Source: Aquificota bacterium
GTDB lineage: Bacteria; Aquificota; Aquificia; Aquificales; Hydrogenothermaceae
Assembly (NCBI GenBank): GCA_013153765.1
Contig: JAADDT010000017.1
Location: 1 to 16,413 of the forward strand
DNA length: 16,413 nt
Direction of reading: 5' to 3'
Shown in pieces: positions 1-6,898 of this stretch. Made by a program: the position numbers and the translations under genes. A model generated the notes under the pieces. It was not told where the DNA came from, searched no databases, and saw nothing but the letters and a program-made list of their open reading frames with translations. Each line of letters begins with the position of its first letter. The first letter of the stretch is position 1.

Positions 1-105
1 GGCGGATATACCAGAATATACAAGCTTGACAAAAGGAGAAGGGGCGACGATGCCCAGATGGCAATAATTGAGTTTGTTGCCCATCCGGATAGAGAAGAGC
101 AGTAA
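1..105 (+). CDS. rplQ: 50S ribosomal protein L17, C-terminal fragment
   Basis: This is the last 34 codons of a gene that begins before the window, ending at the TAA at 103-105. The translated tail starts GGYTRIYKLDKRRRGDDAQM and continues into a hydrophobic strand (AIIEFV). That is the conserved C-terminus of bacterial L17, which normally reads GGYTRI-K-RRGD-A-MV-IEL. L17 is a large-subunit ribosomal protein near the peptide exit tunnel and is usually the last gene of the alpha operon (rpsM-rpsK-rpsD-rpoA-rplQ), so those genes probably lie just to the left. The stop overlaps the next start by one base (TAATG), which suggests translational coupling to the YggT gene. The match is short but very characteristic. 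Confidence 0.9.
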   Translation, partial: GGYTRIYKLDKRRRGDDAQMAIIEFVAHPDREEQ

Positions 106-413
106 TGTTCGTCATAGCGAACCTTATAGATGCGGTAGCAAAATTACTTGACCTTGCACTTACAATATACATGTGGATAGTGATCGTATCCGCTTTACTG
201 TCATGGGTCAGCCCTGACCCACACAACCCTATCGTAAGGTTCCTGAGAAACGCCACCGAGCCTGTTTACAGGAAAATAAGGAAGGTAATTCCCACCTACT
301 TTGGGGGGATAGACATCGCCCCCCTTATAGTTATATTCATCATAATGTTCCTCCAGCACTTCCTCGTCCCATCACTCCACGAGCTTGCCTACAGACTTAG
401 ACACGCAGGCTGA
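105..413 (+). CDS. YggT family integral membrane protein
   Basis: A 102-residue protein with two hydrophobic segments, at about residues 8-33 and 70-93. Between them lies the conserved YggT core, here WVSPDPHNPIVRFL, then TEPVYRKIRKVIP and GGIDIAPLIV. YggT proteins are small inner-membrane proteins found across bacteria and plastids. They have been linked to cell division, ion homeostasis and membrane-complex assembly, but have no settled biochemical activity. The length is close to the single-repeat form (about 90-110 residues). The ATG overlaps the rplQ stop by one base, and its own TGA overlaps the truD ATG by one base. The three genes are therefore very likely co-transcribed and translationally coupled. 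A weak purine stretch (GAAGAG) precedes the start. Confidence 0.9.
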   Translation: MFVIANLIDAVAKLLDLALTIYMWIVIVSALLSWVSPDPHNPIVRFLRNATEPVYRKIRKVIPTYFGGIDIAPLIVIFIIMFLQHFLVPSLHELAYRLRHAG

Positions 414-1579
414 TGAAGGTTGAAGAGCGTATAAAGAAAAAACCGCAGGACTTTATCGTTGAAGAAATACCAAAAATACAACTACTGCCTGAAGGTGATT
501 ATCAGGTTTACAGGCTTGACAAGTCCGGACTTTCAACCCTTCAGGTAATCAGGTTTTTAAGCGGTCTTTACCGATTTAAACCTTCAGAAATAGGCTTTGC
601 AGGACTGAAGGACAAGGTGGCAATAACAAGCCAGTACATCACCGTCCCCTCCACACAAAAACTGCCGGAGGAAGAATGCTACAGGTACAAAGGGGGAAAA
701 TTCATAAAACAGGACAGTATAAACCTAAAAAAAGAAACGGGCTTTTGCATAAAAAGGGAAGGATTTTCAAAAGAGCCTTTAAGCTTGGGAGAAATAAAGG
801 GCAACAGGTTCACCGTAAAAGTGCTAACCGGAAAGGAAGAAAGGGAAAAGCTTTACCAAAACATACAGCAGGTAAAAGCCTACGGCTGTCCCAACTACTT
901 CGGGGAGCAGAGGTTCGGCAGTGTGAAAGGGAGGAACGACTTTATATTCCTCCATCTGCTTAAAGGGAAGTTTGAACAAGCTTTAAAAACCTACTTTTCC
1001 ATAAAGGGCAGTCTGTCAAACTGGGGAAACTGGGAAAGTTTTTACAGGGATTTTAGGGGAAAGGTTGAGCAGTACGAAAAGGACTTAATACTGGGACTGA
1101 AAAGGGGACTTTCCTACGAAAAAGCCTTCCGCATACTGCCCAAGAACATAAGGCTTATGTTTAACTTTGCCTTCCAGTCCTACCTGTGGAACGAGTACTT
1201 AAGAAAGTATATTGAAGCCAGATACCCGTACCTATCCGTCCCGTTTATGGAAGGCTGGAAATTAAGCTTCCACACAAAGGCTGATGACGTTGAATATCTG
1301 AAAGAACTAAAAATACCCTACACTGGCAAGGAATACCCTGTAAAAGACCCTTTACTTAAAAAAATAATAGATCAGACGCTTAAAGAAAGCGGTATAAAAC
1401 CTGAAGACTTCGGCAGGGAGATAGGGGGAATACAGGTTCTTACAGACGGCTTGAGGAATGCGGTTTTCTTCCCTGAAGGGCTGAAGGTTGTGGAAAAAAC
1501 CAGAAAATCAGTCACCCTTTCCTTCACCCTCCCCGCCGGCAGCTATGCCACTATCCTTATCAGAAGGCTTCTGGTCTGA
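413..1579 (+). CDS. truD: tRNA pseudouridine(13) synthase TruD
   Basis: TruD isomerises uridine to pseudouridine at position 13 of tRNA(Glu), in the cytoplasm. The 388-residue product has the family hallmarks in order: the N-terminal PQDFIVEEIP element; the catalytic motif GFAGLKDKVAITSQ at 61-74, where D67 is the expected nucleophile; CPNYFGEQRFGS at 159-170; NFAFQSYLWN at 251-260; and the closing FTLPAGSYATILIRRLLV. The TRUD insertion domain lies between the last two blocks. The length fits bacterial TruD (about 350-390 residues). The ATG overlaps the YggT stop (TGATG) with no strong Shine-Dalgarno site, so translation is probably coupled. The last 72 bases are antisense to the end of the GAF-domain gene. 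Those bases encode the conserved TruD C-terminus, so truD is the ancestral occupant of the overlap. Confidence 0.95.
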   Translation: MKVEERIKKKPQDFIVEEIPKIQLLPEGDYQVYRLDKSGLSTLQVIRFLSGLYRFKPSEIGFAGLKDKVAITSQYITVPSTQKLPEEECYRYKGGKFIKQDSINLKKETGFCIKREGFSKEPLSLGEIKGNRFTVKVLTGKEEREKLYQNIQQVKAYGCPNYFGEQRFGSVKGRNDFIFLHLLKGKFEQALKTYFSIKGSLSNWGNWESFYRDFRGKVEQYEKDLILGLKRGLSYEKAFRILPKNIRLMFNFAFQSYLWNEYLRKYIEARYPYLSVPFMEGWKLSFHTKADDVEYLKELKIPYTGKEYPVKDPLLKKIIDQTLKESGIKPEDFGREIGGIQVLTDGLRNAVFFPEGLKVVEKTRKSVTLSFTLPAGSYATILIRRLLV

Positions 1580-2458
1580 ATTCTCAATAAAGTAAAGGAA
1601 AAGCTGTTCGCCAACCACCTCCAACAGCTGTTGATCAACCTCCTTCAGCTTTGAAACGAAAATCAGTATTCCGTAAACCCTATCCCTGTCCTCAACCGTA
1701 AGGGCGTAAACGAAGGGAGCCTCCATCAGGTCGTTTACCTGATGGTTCCTGAACACCAGAAAGGGACTGTCTATGTGCTGGAGCAGTTCCTTTTTACACA
1801 CCGCCTCCCCCGTTGAATAACACTTGTGGTTTATAAAATCAAAATAAACTATACCGTCCGTGCCGAGCTTTTCGTTAATGTCGTAAATCCACAGCTTAAG
1901 GGGAAGTTTTTCCTTCCTGAGTTTCTTCAGGGAGGAATAAACCTCCTTCAGTTTCCCCAGCCTGTCAACCATCTCTTGGAAGGATATGTTTTTTATGTAC
2001 AGGTTTTCCATCTCGTTTTTAAGGTGTCTGAAATACCTTTCCCTGTCCGCAAAGGTCTTGTAAAGACCTGCCGTACCCAGCAGTCCTGCCACCGTAATCG
2101 GCACAACCGTATAATCGTTAAATCCGGACACGAAAAGGGCTACCGCCACAGGAAACGCGGAAAGCAGGAGAAAGTAAATCGTATCCTTCCAGTCCCTTAC
2201 AAACTCGGCAAACAGCGGCACCACCAGAAAGGCAAGGTAAGTATAACCGGTAAGGTATATTGAAAGGGAGAGGAAAACCACGTCCATCAGGAGTATTATG
2301 TACCTGCTTGTGGCGTTTTTCGGTATCAGGAGGAAGGCAAGAATGTAAATCCCAGAAAGCAAGGCAAGGGCTGTGCTGTACTCTATCTTCCCCATAAAAA
2401 GTGAAGAGGCTACAGCCAGAGCGATAAAAACCCTTACCAAGAACTGGAAAATACTCAT
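1508..2458 (-). CDS. Membrane protein with six predicted helices and a GAF-like cytoplasmic domain
   Basis: No named family recognised. The 316 residues begin with about six hydrophobic segments (near 4-22, 28-45, 53-70, 73-87, 93-111 and 117-134). A charged helical linker follows at about 140-185. A mixed alpha/beta domain at about 187-293 reads like a GAF domain: KLWIYDINEKLGTDGIVYFD, then YALTVEDRDRVYGILIFVSK, then a last helix with DQQLLEVVGEQL. No kinase, cyclase or DNA-binding output is present, so it is either a sensor lacking its own output or a structural partner. The tail (GGEGEGKGD) is low-complexity and lies antisense to truD. The ATG overlaps the stop of the upstream gene by four bases (ATGA), with GGAAGG before it, so the two products are probably made together. 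The GAF assignment is an inference from the sequence pattern. Confidence 0.75.
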   Translation of the reverse strand: MSIFQFLVRVFIALAVASSLFMGKIEYSTALALLSGIYILAFLLIPKNATSRYIILLMDVVFLSLSIYLTGYTYLAFLVVPLFAEFVRDWKDTIYFLLLSAFPVAVALFVSGFNDYTVVPITVAGLLGTAGLYKTFADRERYFRHLKNEMENLYIKNISFQEMVDRLGKLKEVYSSLKKLRKEKLPLKLWIYDINEKLGTDGIVYFDFINHKCYSTGEAVCKKELLQHIDSPFLVFRNHQVNDLMEAPFVYALTVEDRDRVYGILIFVSKLKEVDQQLLEVVGEQLFLYFIENSDQKPSDKDSGIAAGGEGEGKGD

Positions 2459-3465
2459 CTACCTTCCTTGTACACGTTATTTATTAAATAAAACGCCGTG
2501 TTGACGAACCCTGTAATTAATTTCCCGTTTAAAAAATCCTTTTTCAAGTGGTAAAGGAACTGGTTTGGCTGGCTGTTAAACCATACGACCTGCACAGGAA
2601 GTCCGTCAATACCGGAATAATCTTTCAGGCTGTCCGTTGCAACCTCCCTCCCTATCCTGTGCAGTAAAAAAGATATACGGCTGAAAAGCTTCCTCCCAAG
2701 CAGGTTTCTCCTTTCCTTCAGCACCAGTTTTTCGTTCCCAACTCCCACGTTCTCCATATTAAAGACGAAAAGCACCCTTTCCTTTCCAACGGCTTTCAAG
2801 TGTTCCCCCAGTCCGGCGTAGCGGGAAAGGTACATGTCTGAAAATAAAAACCTTATCCTGAAGCCCCTTGGATGTTTCACCCTGTTTAGCTTCTGGGCAA
2901 GGTGTAGCGTGGCTTGAAAACTGCCGTGGAATGAAAGGCTGTCCGGCTGGGAAAACCTGCTGTCAAAGGGAAAGTGTATGAGAAGTATCCTGCCGCCAAT
3001 CCCTATGTCAAAAAAGAAATTTTTACCTTTTCTGGTCTGTTTTTTTATTTTTACGCTTATTTTCAGGTTTTCTCCGCTTAAAAACGAATGGAGGTAAAAA
3101 ATCGGAAATTTTGGACTGAAAATAGGCTTTTTAAACTCTGTATTGGTTATCACAGCAAGGGGGGAAGCTTCCTCTATGTATCTGAACATACCCATGTCAG
3201 GTATGTTTTTCAGGTAAAGTATTTTTCCCTCAAAGTTTTCAAGAGCTATATGCGGCATTACCGTTTCCATCTTAACAACCGGAGCGGAAAGGGAATCCCC
3301 TTCGTATCCAAAAGAAAGGGGAGTAAGCTGTAGCTTGCGACCGTCTACCGTGGCTGTGGCACTTTTTATCACCGTATATTCAACGCCAAACCATTCCTCT
3401 TCAGGCTGTAAACCTACCTTCTCCCTTATCCCTTCCTGAACTATTTTTGTTATGTTAGCTTTCAT
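2455..3465 (-). CDS. Predicted M28-aminopeptidase-like protein, probably catalytically inactive
   Basis: A 336-residue soluble protein with no signal peptide, recognised only by pattern. Residues 75-135 resemble the PA-type insert of M28 peptidases (FEGKILYL, then EEASPLAVI). Residues 150-245 follow the M28 core: a strand ending FPFDS (165-169); GSFQATLHLAQKL where the family has DN-SG-A-LELAR; GFRIRFLFSD where it has IRFVFFGGEE; and FVFNMENVGVG where it has NLDMVG. Residues 284-310 match the end of the fold (GIDGLPVQVVWF, then YHLKKD with H306). By this alignment most zinc ligands and the catalytic Glu pair are replaced (P166, S178, Y212, L213), while D168, E238 and H306 remain. I infer a non-catalytic M28 fold. 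The ATG overlaps the ilvE stop by four bases, and its own stop overlaps the GAF gene start in the same way. Confidence 0.6.
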   Translation of the reverse strand: MKANITKIVQEGIREKVGLQPEEEWFGVEYTVIKSATATVDGRKLQLTPLSFGYEGDSLSAPVVKMETVMPHIALENFEGKILYLKNIPDMGMFRYIEEASPLAVITNTEFKKPIFSPKFPIFYLHSFLSGENLKISVKIKKQTRKGKNFFFDIGIGGRILLIHFPFDSRFSQPDSLSFHGSFQATLHLAQKLNRVKHPRGFRIRFLFSDMYLSRYAGLGEHLKAVGKERVLFVFNMENVGVGNEKLVLKERRNLLGRKLFSRISFLLHRIGREVATDSLKDYSGIDGLPVQVVWFNSQPNQFLYHLKKDFLNGKLITGFVNTAFYLINNVYKEGR

Positions 3466-4370
3466 TCAATAGGTATCACCCAGTCTTTGTATTTTTCAAC
3501 CCTGCCCCTTACTGCCTGAAAGTAAACTTCCTGAATGCTTTTTGTTATTTTACCCGGCTTTCCGTCCCCAACCTTCCTGTGGTCTATCTCCACAACCGGA
3601 GACACCTGTGCCCCCGTTCCACAGAAAAAGACCTCGTCAGCAACGTACAACTCCGTTCTTGATATGTGCCTTTCCTCCACAGGATAGCCCAAATCCTCCG
3701 CAATGGTGATTATAGCCCTTCTGGTAATACCTTCCAGAATGTCGTCAGACAGGGGAGGTGTTATGAGCTTTCCGTTCCTTACGATAAATATGTTCTCGGC
3801 AGAGCCTTCGGAAACGAAACCGTTCTTGTTAAGCACTATAGCCTCGTCAGCCCCGTTCAGTATGGCTTCCGTTTTTGAAAAAGCACTGTTCACGTAAGCC
3901 CCTGCCACCTTCAGCCGTGGCGGTATCATGTTGTCGTTCAACCTCGTCCACGAAGATACGACAGCCTTTATGCCGTCGTTTATGTCTATGTAGTCCCCAA
4001 GTGGATAGGTGTAAATGGTTATCTTTGCCGTGTAGCCTATGAGTTTTGGACTTATTTTCAGGTCAGAAAAGTAAACAAGCGGTCTTATGTATATGTCTGA
4101 CTTTATTTTGTTCACCTTTATCAGTTCTTTGGTTATCTCTACAAGCTGGTCAATGGTTTCCTCTATCTCCATATTCAAAACCTTCATATTTTGAAAAAGC
4201 CTTTCGTAATGCTCCCTGAAAAACAGACCCCACATCTTGTCCGTCTCTTTATCGTAATAAGCCCTTATCCCTTCAAATATGGCTGTTCCGTAATGGAGGG
4301 AGTTCGTTTTTACGCTGATTTTTGCCTGATCTTCAGGTACTATCTTCCCCTCAAAATAGACGTACTCCAT
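3462..4370 (-). CDS. ilvE: Branched-chain amino acid aminotransferase
   Basis: A PLP-dependent fold-type IV transaminase that performs the last step of leucine, isoleucine and valine synthesis, with glutamate as amino donor, in the cytoplasm. The 302-residue protein matches the usual length (about 300). Visible landmarks are the N-terminal LHYGTAIFEGIRAY (25-38), LKVAGAYVNS with the expected PLP lysine K154, the GFVSEGSAENIF block (184-195) with E187, LEGITRRAI (212-220), and ADEVFFCGTGAQVSPV (244-259). The start is well supported: GGAGGT (plus-strand positions 4376-4381) lies 5 nt upstream. It follows the Lnb_N-barrel gene by 40 nt and overlaps the M28-like gene downstream by four bases. Other class IV transaminases (D-amino acid transaminase, aminodeoxychorismate lyase) are less likely given the EGIRAY and GTGA motifs. 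Confidence 0.95.
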   Translation of the reverse strand: MEYVYFEGKIVPEDQAKISVKTNSLHYGTAIFEGIRAYYDKETDKMWGLFFREHYERLFQNMKVLNMEIEETIDQLVEITKELIKVNKIKSDIYIRPLVYFSDLKISPKLIGYTAKITIYTYPLGDYIDINDGIKAVVSSWTRLNDNMIPPRLKVAGAYVNSAFSKTEAILNGADEAIVLNKNGFVSEGSAENIFIVRNGKLITPPLSDDILEGITRRAIITIAEDLGYPVEERHISRTELYVADEVFFCGTGAQVSPVVEIDHRKVGDGKPGKITKSIQEVYFQAVRGRVEKYKDWVIPIE

Positions 4371-4410
4371 TTACTACCTCCGTAAAGACTGATCACTATC
4401 TATTTTATCA

Positions 4411-6252
4411 TCAGAAGTACCTGTTTACAGAAAATTGGACGGCGTACCTGTTCTTGTTAAAAACCCTTGTAAAGCCCCCTTCAAAAACGGCAGTCCCGTT
4501 CCTTCCCAGCTTAAGCGTGTATGAGCCGTTGAGCCTTCCGTGGTAGTAAGCTTTATTTTTAGTAAACATACCGCCAAAACCCCCTTTCAGGACAAGCTTG
4601 TGTAAGCCACTGCCGAAAACGGCAACGGTGGAAGGGAGCAGGTTAAAACGGCTTTTATCAAGTGATGTAAGGGAAAGGTCTGTTCCGGAAAAAAGACCGT
4701 AAAAAACTACCGCTTTCCCTATCCTGTAAGAATGTCCAACACCGAAAGAAAGGTCAGTAAACAGGGATTTTTTCCCGTATTCCCACTTCCTTTCCACGGA
4801 GAAGTTCACCCCCCACGAGACCGGCTTAAACAGTAAGTTCCTTTCTGCAAGGGAAAGTATCCTTACAAAGGTTAGCCTGTCAAGTACGGTTCTGTTCAAG
4901 TCCGGATAGTTAACCACCTTTACGGAGGGAAAAACCACTTCAGAGCCTTCCATGTAGCCCGTGTCGTCGTCCTGAAGGCTGTGGTAAGCCGTCCTGTAGC
5001 TAAAGCCAACGAACCTTTCACCGTCGTCCGTCCCCCAGAAAAGGGAAAGCCTTTGAGGTTTATGCCCTTCTTCAGGTGGAGCAGGTCTGGGAACGTAAGG
5101 TTTTATCCGGTGTTTTACCTTACTCCTTGCCCTGAGCAAGGTAAGGAGCTTCTTTTTGTACTCTTCCTGTCCCATTTTGTTTTTTACCGCATAATACATA
5201 AACAACAGTTTTGAAAACTCCAGAATCTTTGCCTTATCCCTCTCAGGTATGCCGGACTGGAGTACTGTTTCAGCCTTCCGTTTGAACTGTGCTATCTCCT
5301 TTGCCGTTTCCACCTCTTTTTGGGAAAGTTTTTCGCTTTTTATAAAAGCCTTTATAAGCGTCGTGGCTGAAGGTCTAAATTCAACCTTTTCCACCATACC
5401 TTCCTTTTTTAAAGCCCTTACGGTCTCAACAGGTATAGTCCACAGGGAAAACCTGCCGGTAAGGTCAAGCTCCGGCTTTACCACGTCTATCAGGTAAAGT
5501 ATCTGGTAAGAGCAGTTTTTATCAAAAAAGTAATAATAAGAGTACCTTTCCTTCAACTCCCACAGGTGCATAACGATAAATCCGGCGTCTTCCCTGTCAA
5601 GTTTCAGCCTGTATTCCCAGAGGTTCCTGCTTTCAAGGTGGCTGTACTCAAATATTTTCCTGTAGTAAGGAAAAACGGAATAAAAACCCTTGTAGCCGCC
5701 TGTAAGACCCTTTATGTAGTACATAAGACCTTCCTGCCTGTCAACATCGGCGGCGTAGTTAACCGCATACCCTAAAAGGGAACTTTTGAAAGGAGGGTCT
5801 ATCCTTAAAAAAGTATGTCCGTACATGGAGGCAGGACTGTTTATGTAATAATCCGAAAAGACCAGAGAAACCGAATTTGGCTTTATCTGGCTGAAAAACT
5901 CCCTGAAGGCTTTACAGTCCGGCTTTACCGCAAGTTTTAAGTCCAGATGTTTTTTCAAAAACGTGTACCTTGCAGGATACCTGCACGCCGGATGGTTATC
6001 TCCTGTATCCTTGCTGGTCTGTAAGGCTTTGAGCGTGGCTTTTAATTCGGCAAGTGGATTTTTATAACCTTCCGGTGAAAGGAAAAAATCCCTGTCGTCT
6101 ATTTCCGACTTTCCGTCCCTGAAGTGGAGTAGCTTTAACCAGACAGGATTTGAAGACAGCCCTTTAAGAGTATCTTCCGAGCCGTAAGAAAATGAAAGGG
6201 AGCAGGCTAAAAAGCCTGCCGTCAACAGTTTAAACTTCCTGTGCAATCTCAA
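4411..6252 (-). CDS. Exported Lnb_N/DUF4105 domain protein with C-terminal beta-barrel-like region
   Basis: A 613-residue protein. The N-terminus (RLHRKFKLLTAGFLACSLSFSYG) looks like a Sec signal peptide. Cleavage after SYG seems more likely than lipidation at C17, because the box FLAC is poor. Residues 85-300 match the DUF4105 family (Pfam Lnb_N): C90 and C113, the SMYGHTFLRID block with H146, GLTGGYKGFYSVFPYYRKI, and FFDKNCSYQIL with C247. H146 and C247 are the likely catalytic pair of this papain-like fold. Residues 400-613 are alternating beta strands ending NRYF, typical of an outer-membrane barrel. True Lnb lipoprotein N-acyltransferases carry transmembrane helices after this domain and this protein does not, so the activity is unknown. 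The start is TTG at 6252 (in-frame TAG just before it; TTG at 6246 is possible) without a clear Shine-Dalgarno site. It overlaps the DUF3015 gene by 23 nt. Confidence 0.8.
   Translation of the reverse strand: MRLHRKFKLLTAGFLACSLSFSYGSEDTLKGLSSNPVWLKLLHFRDGKSEIDDRDFFLSPEGYKNPLAELKATLKALQTSKDTGDNHPACRYPARYTFLKKHLDLKLAVKPDCKAFREFFSQIKPNSVSLVFSDYYINSPASMYGHTFLRIDPPFKSSLLGYAVNYAADVDRQEGLMYYIKGLTGGYKGFYSVFPYYRKIFEYSHLESRNLWEYRLKLDREDAGFIVMHLWELKERYSYYYFFDKNCSYQILYLIDVVKPELDLTGRFSLWTIPVETVRALKKEGMVEKVEFRPSATTLIKAFIKSEKLSQKEVETAKEIAQFKRKAETVLQSGIPERDKAKILEFSKLLFMYYAVKNKMGQEEYKKKLLTLLRARSKVKHRIKPYVPRPAPPEEGHKPQRLSLFWGTDDGERFVGFSYRTAYHSLQDDDTGYMEGSEVVFPSVKVVNYPDLNRTVLDRLTFVRILSLAERNLLFKPVSWGVNFSVERKWEYGKKSLFTDLSFGVGHSYRIGKAVVFYGLFSGTDLSLTSLDKSRFNLLPSTVAVFGSGLHKLVLKGGFGGMFTKNKAYYHGRLNGSYTLKLGRNGTAVFEGGFTRVFNKNRYAVQFSVNRYF
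6202..6219 (-). repeat. Perfect 7-bp hairpin early in the Lnb_N-barrel gene
   Basis: GCAGGCT at 6202-6208 and AGCCTGC at 6213-6219 are exact inverted copies separated by four A bases. In the minus-strand transcript this is a G/C-rich stem with a short U-rich loop, about 30 nt after the start codon, within the signal-peptide codons and just past the DUF3015 stop. It could slow translation, or set relative expression of the two genes by limiting RNA decay or polymerase passage. The repeat is seen directly; the role is inferred. Confidence 0.5.
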
Positions 6253-6694
6253 CTATCTTGTCTATCACGTCCGCCGACTGGACTTTTTCAGATGGATAGA
6301 TTTTGTCAAAGTTTTCCTGAAGCTTGGAGTAGAACAACTCCTTCTTCTCTTCAGGTATGTCCATCAGTTCAGAAACCGTATCAAGTGCCTCACCCCTGCC
6401 TGAAGCTATGTCCGATGCCAGCTGGTCCATGTTTTCCGACACGAACCTGAACAGCCTGTCGTTTTTTACCACCCTTTCAGGCTGTTTACACTCAAGCGTA
6501 CCTGTTGTGATACCGAAGGTCTGGTTTCCGGAGATGCCGTTTGTGGTTACGGCAAGCACTTCAAACAGTGTTGTGTCCGGAGCGTCTTTAAACAGCATAT
6601 AACCCAGACCACAACCTACGTTTTCCTTGTCAACAGCCAGCGTAGGGGATGCGATAACAACCGCCCCAACAAGACCTGCAATTATCCTTCTCAT
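6230..6694 (-). CDS. DUF3015 family exported protein
   Basis: A 154-residue protein with a clear signal peptide (MRRIIAGLVGAVVIASPTLA, cleavage expected after A20). The mature part starts with the DUF3015 hallmark GCGLGYMLF (27-35), then EVLAVTTNGISGNQTFGITTGTLEC (45-69). C28 and C69 could form a disulfide. The second half is helical (NMDQLASDIASGRGEALDTV, then ENFDKIYPS), also typical of the family. DUF3015 proteins are periplasmic or outer-membrane associated and have no known function. The start is well supported by GGAGGT about 8 nt upstream. It is the first gene of a leftward operon and overlaps the Lnb_N-barrel gene by 23 nt. From memory these two families are neighbours in several proteobacteria, which would suggest a shared envelope role; I could not check this. 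Confidence 0.9.
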   Translation of the reverse strand: MRRIIAGLVGAVVIASPTLAVDKENVGCGLGYMLFKDAPDTTLFEVLAVTTNGISGNQTFGITTGTLECKQPERVVKNDRLFRFVSENMDQLASDIASGRGEALDTVSELMDIPEEKKELFYSKLQENFDKIYPSEKVQSADVIDKIVEIAQEV

Positions 6695-6731
6695 GGCTTT
6701 ACCTCCAGTAAGGTTTTATTTTTTGTTTTAG

Positions 6732-6758
6732 CTTATAACTTATTTCCTGCAAAATCAA
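6732..6758 (-). promoter_or_regulatory. Possible sigma-70 promoter for the DUF3015 operon
   Basis: Reading the minus strand, TTGATT (plus-strand 6753-6758) and TATAAG (6732-6737) are separated by 15 nt. The -10 box matches 5 of 6 consensus bases. The spacer is shorter than the preferred 17, which lowers confidence. Transcription would start near 6725, giving a leader of about 30 nt before the DUF3015 ATG. Confidence 0.35.
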
Positions 6759-6838
6759 GTATTTTCTGAATACAGGCTTGTTTTTTTAACAGCCTTCCCC
6801 CACTTTTTAAAATATGTTTAAAAACATTGTAAAAAAGG

Positions 6839-6867
6839 CTGGCACACCACATTATATATAGTATAAT
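6839..6867 (+). promoter_or_regulatory. Sigma-70 promoter for hemN
   Basis: CTGGCA (6839-6844, 4 of 6 matches to the -35 consensus) and a perfect TATAAT (6862-6867) are separated by exactly 17 nt. Expected transcription start is near 6874, giving a leader of about 25 nt before the ATG at 6899. The -35 box overlaps the right-hand AAGGCTG element (6835-6841), so a protein bound there could regulate the gene. Confidence 0.6.
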
Positions 6868-6884
6868 TTCCAAAACGGACTGAA

Positions 6885-6891
6885 AAGAGGT
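6885..6891 (+). promoter_or_regulatory. Ribosome binding site that sets the hemN start
   Basis: AAGAGGT lies 7 nt before the ATG at 6899 but only 1 nt before an in-frame TTG at 6893. The spacing selects the ATG and removes two residues from the longest possible reading frame. Confidence 0.75.
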
Positions 6892-6898
6892 ATTGGTT

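Larger units (their letters stand above)
6695..6898. promoter_or_regulatory. Divergent intergenic region between DUF3015 and hemN
   Basis: About 200 AT-rich bases between divergent genes, holding the promoters listed separately. Beyond them I see clustered symmetry. CAGGCTT (6773-6779) is followed by its near-inverse CAGCCTT (6790-6796), which is the exact inverse of AAGGCTG (6835-6841). TTTAAA palindromes also sit on both sides of the ATATG around 6813. No tRNA, small RNA or plausible gene is visible; the open frame that crosses it on the minus strand looks like chance. Confidence 0.6.

Noticed and set aside
676..963. A 95-residue Lys/Arg-rich open frame inside truD
   Set aside because: It is a shifted reading of truD codons, with composition expected from that frame; truD itself is complete.
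4402..4430. A possible internal promoter for ilvE (TAAAAT with CTGTAA)
   Set aside because: The -35 box is poor (about 3 of 6) and the gap is only 40 nt within an evident operon; it is not strong enough to annotate.
6840..6858. TGGCAC upstream of hemN as a sigma-54 promoter
   Set aside because: The required GC at the -12 position is absent (TA is found there), while a sigma-70 pair with 17-nt spacing fits well.
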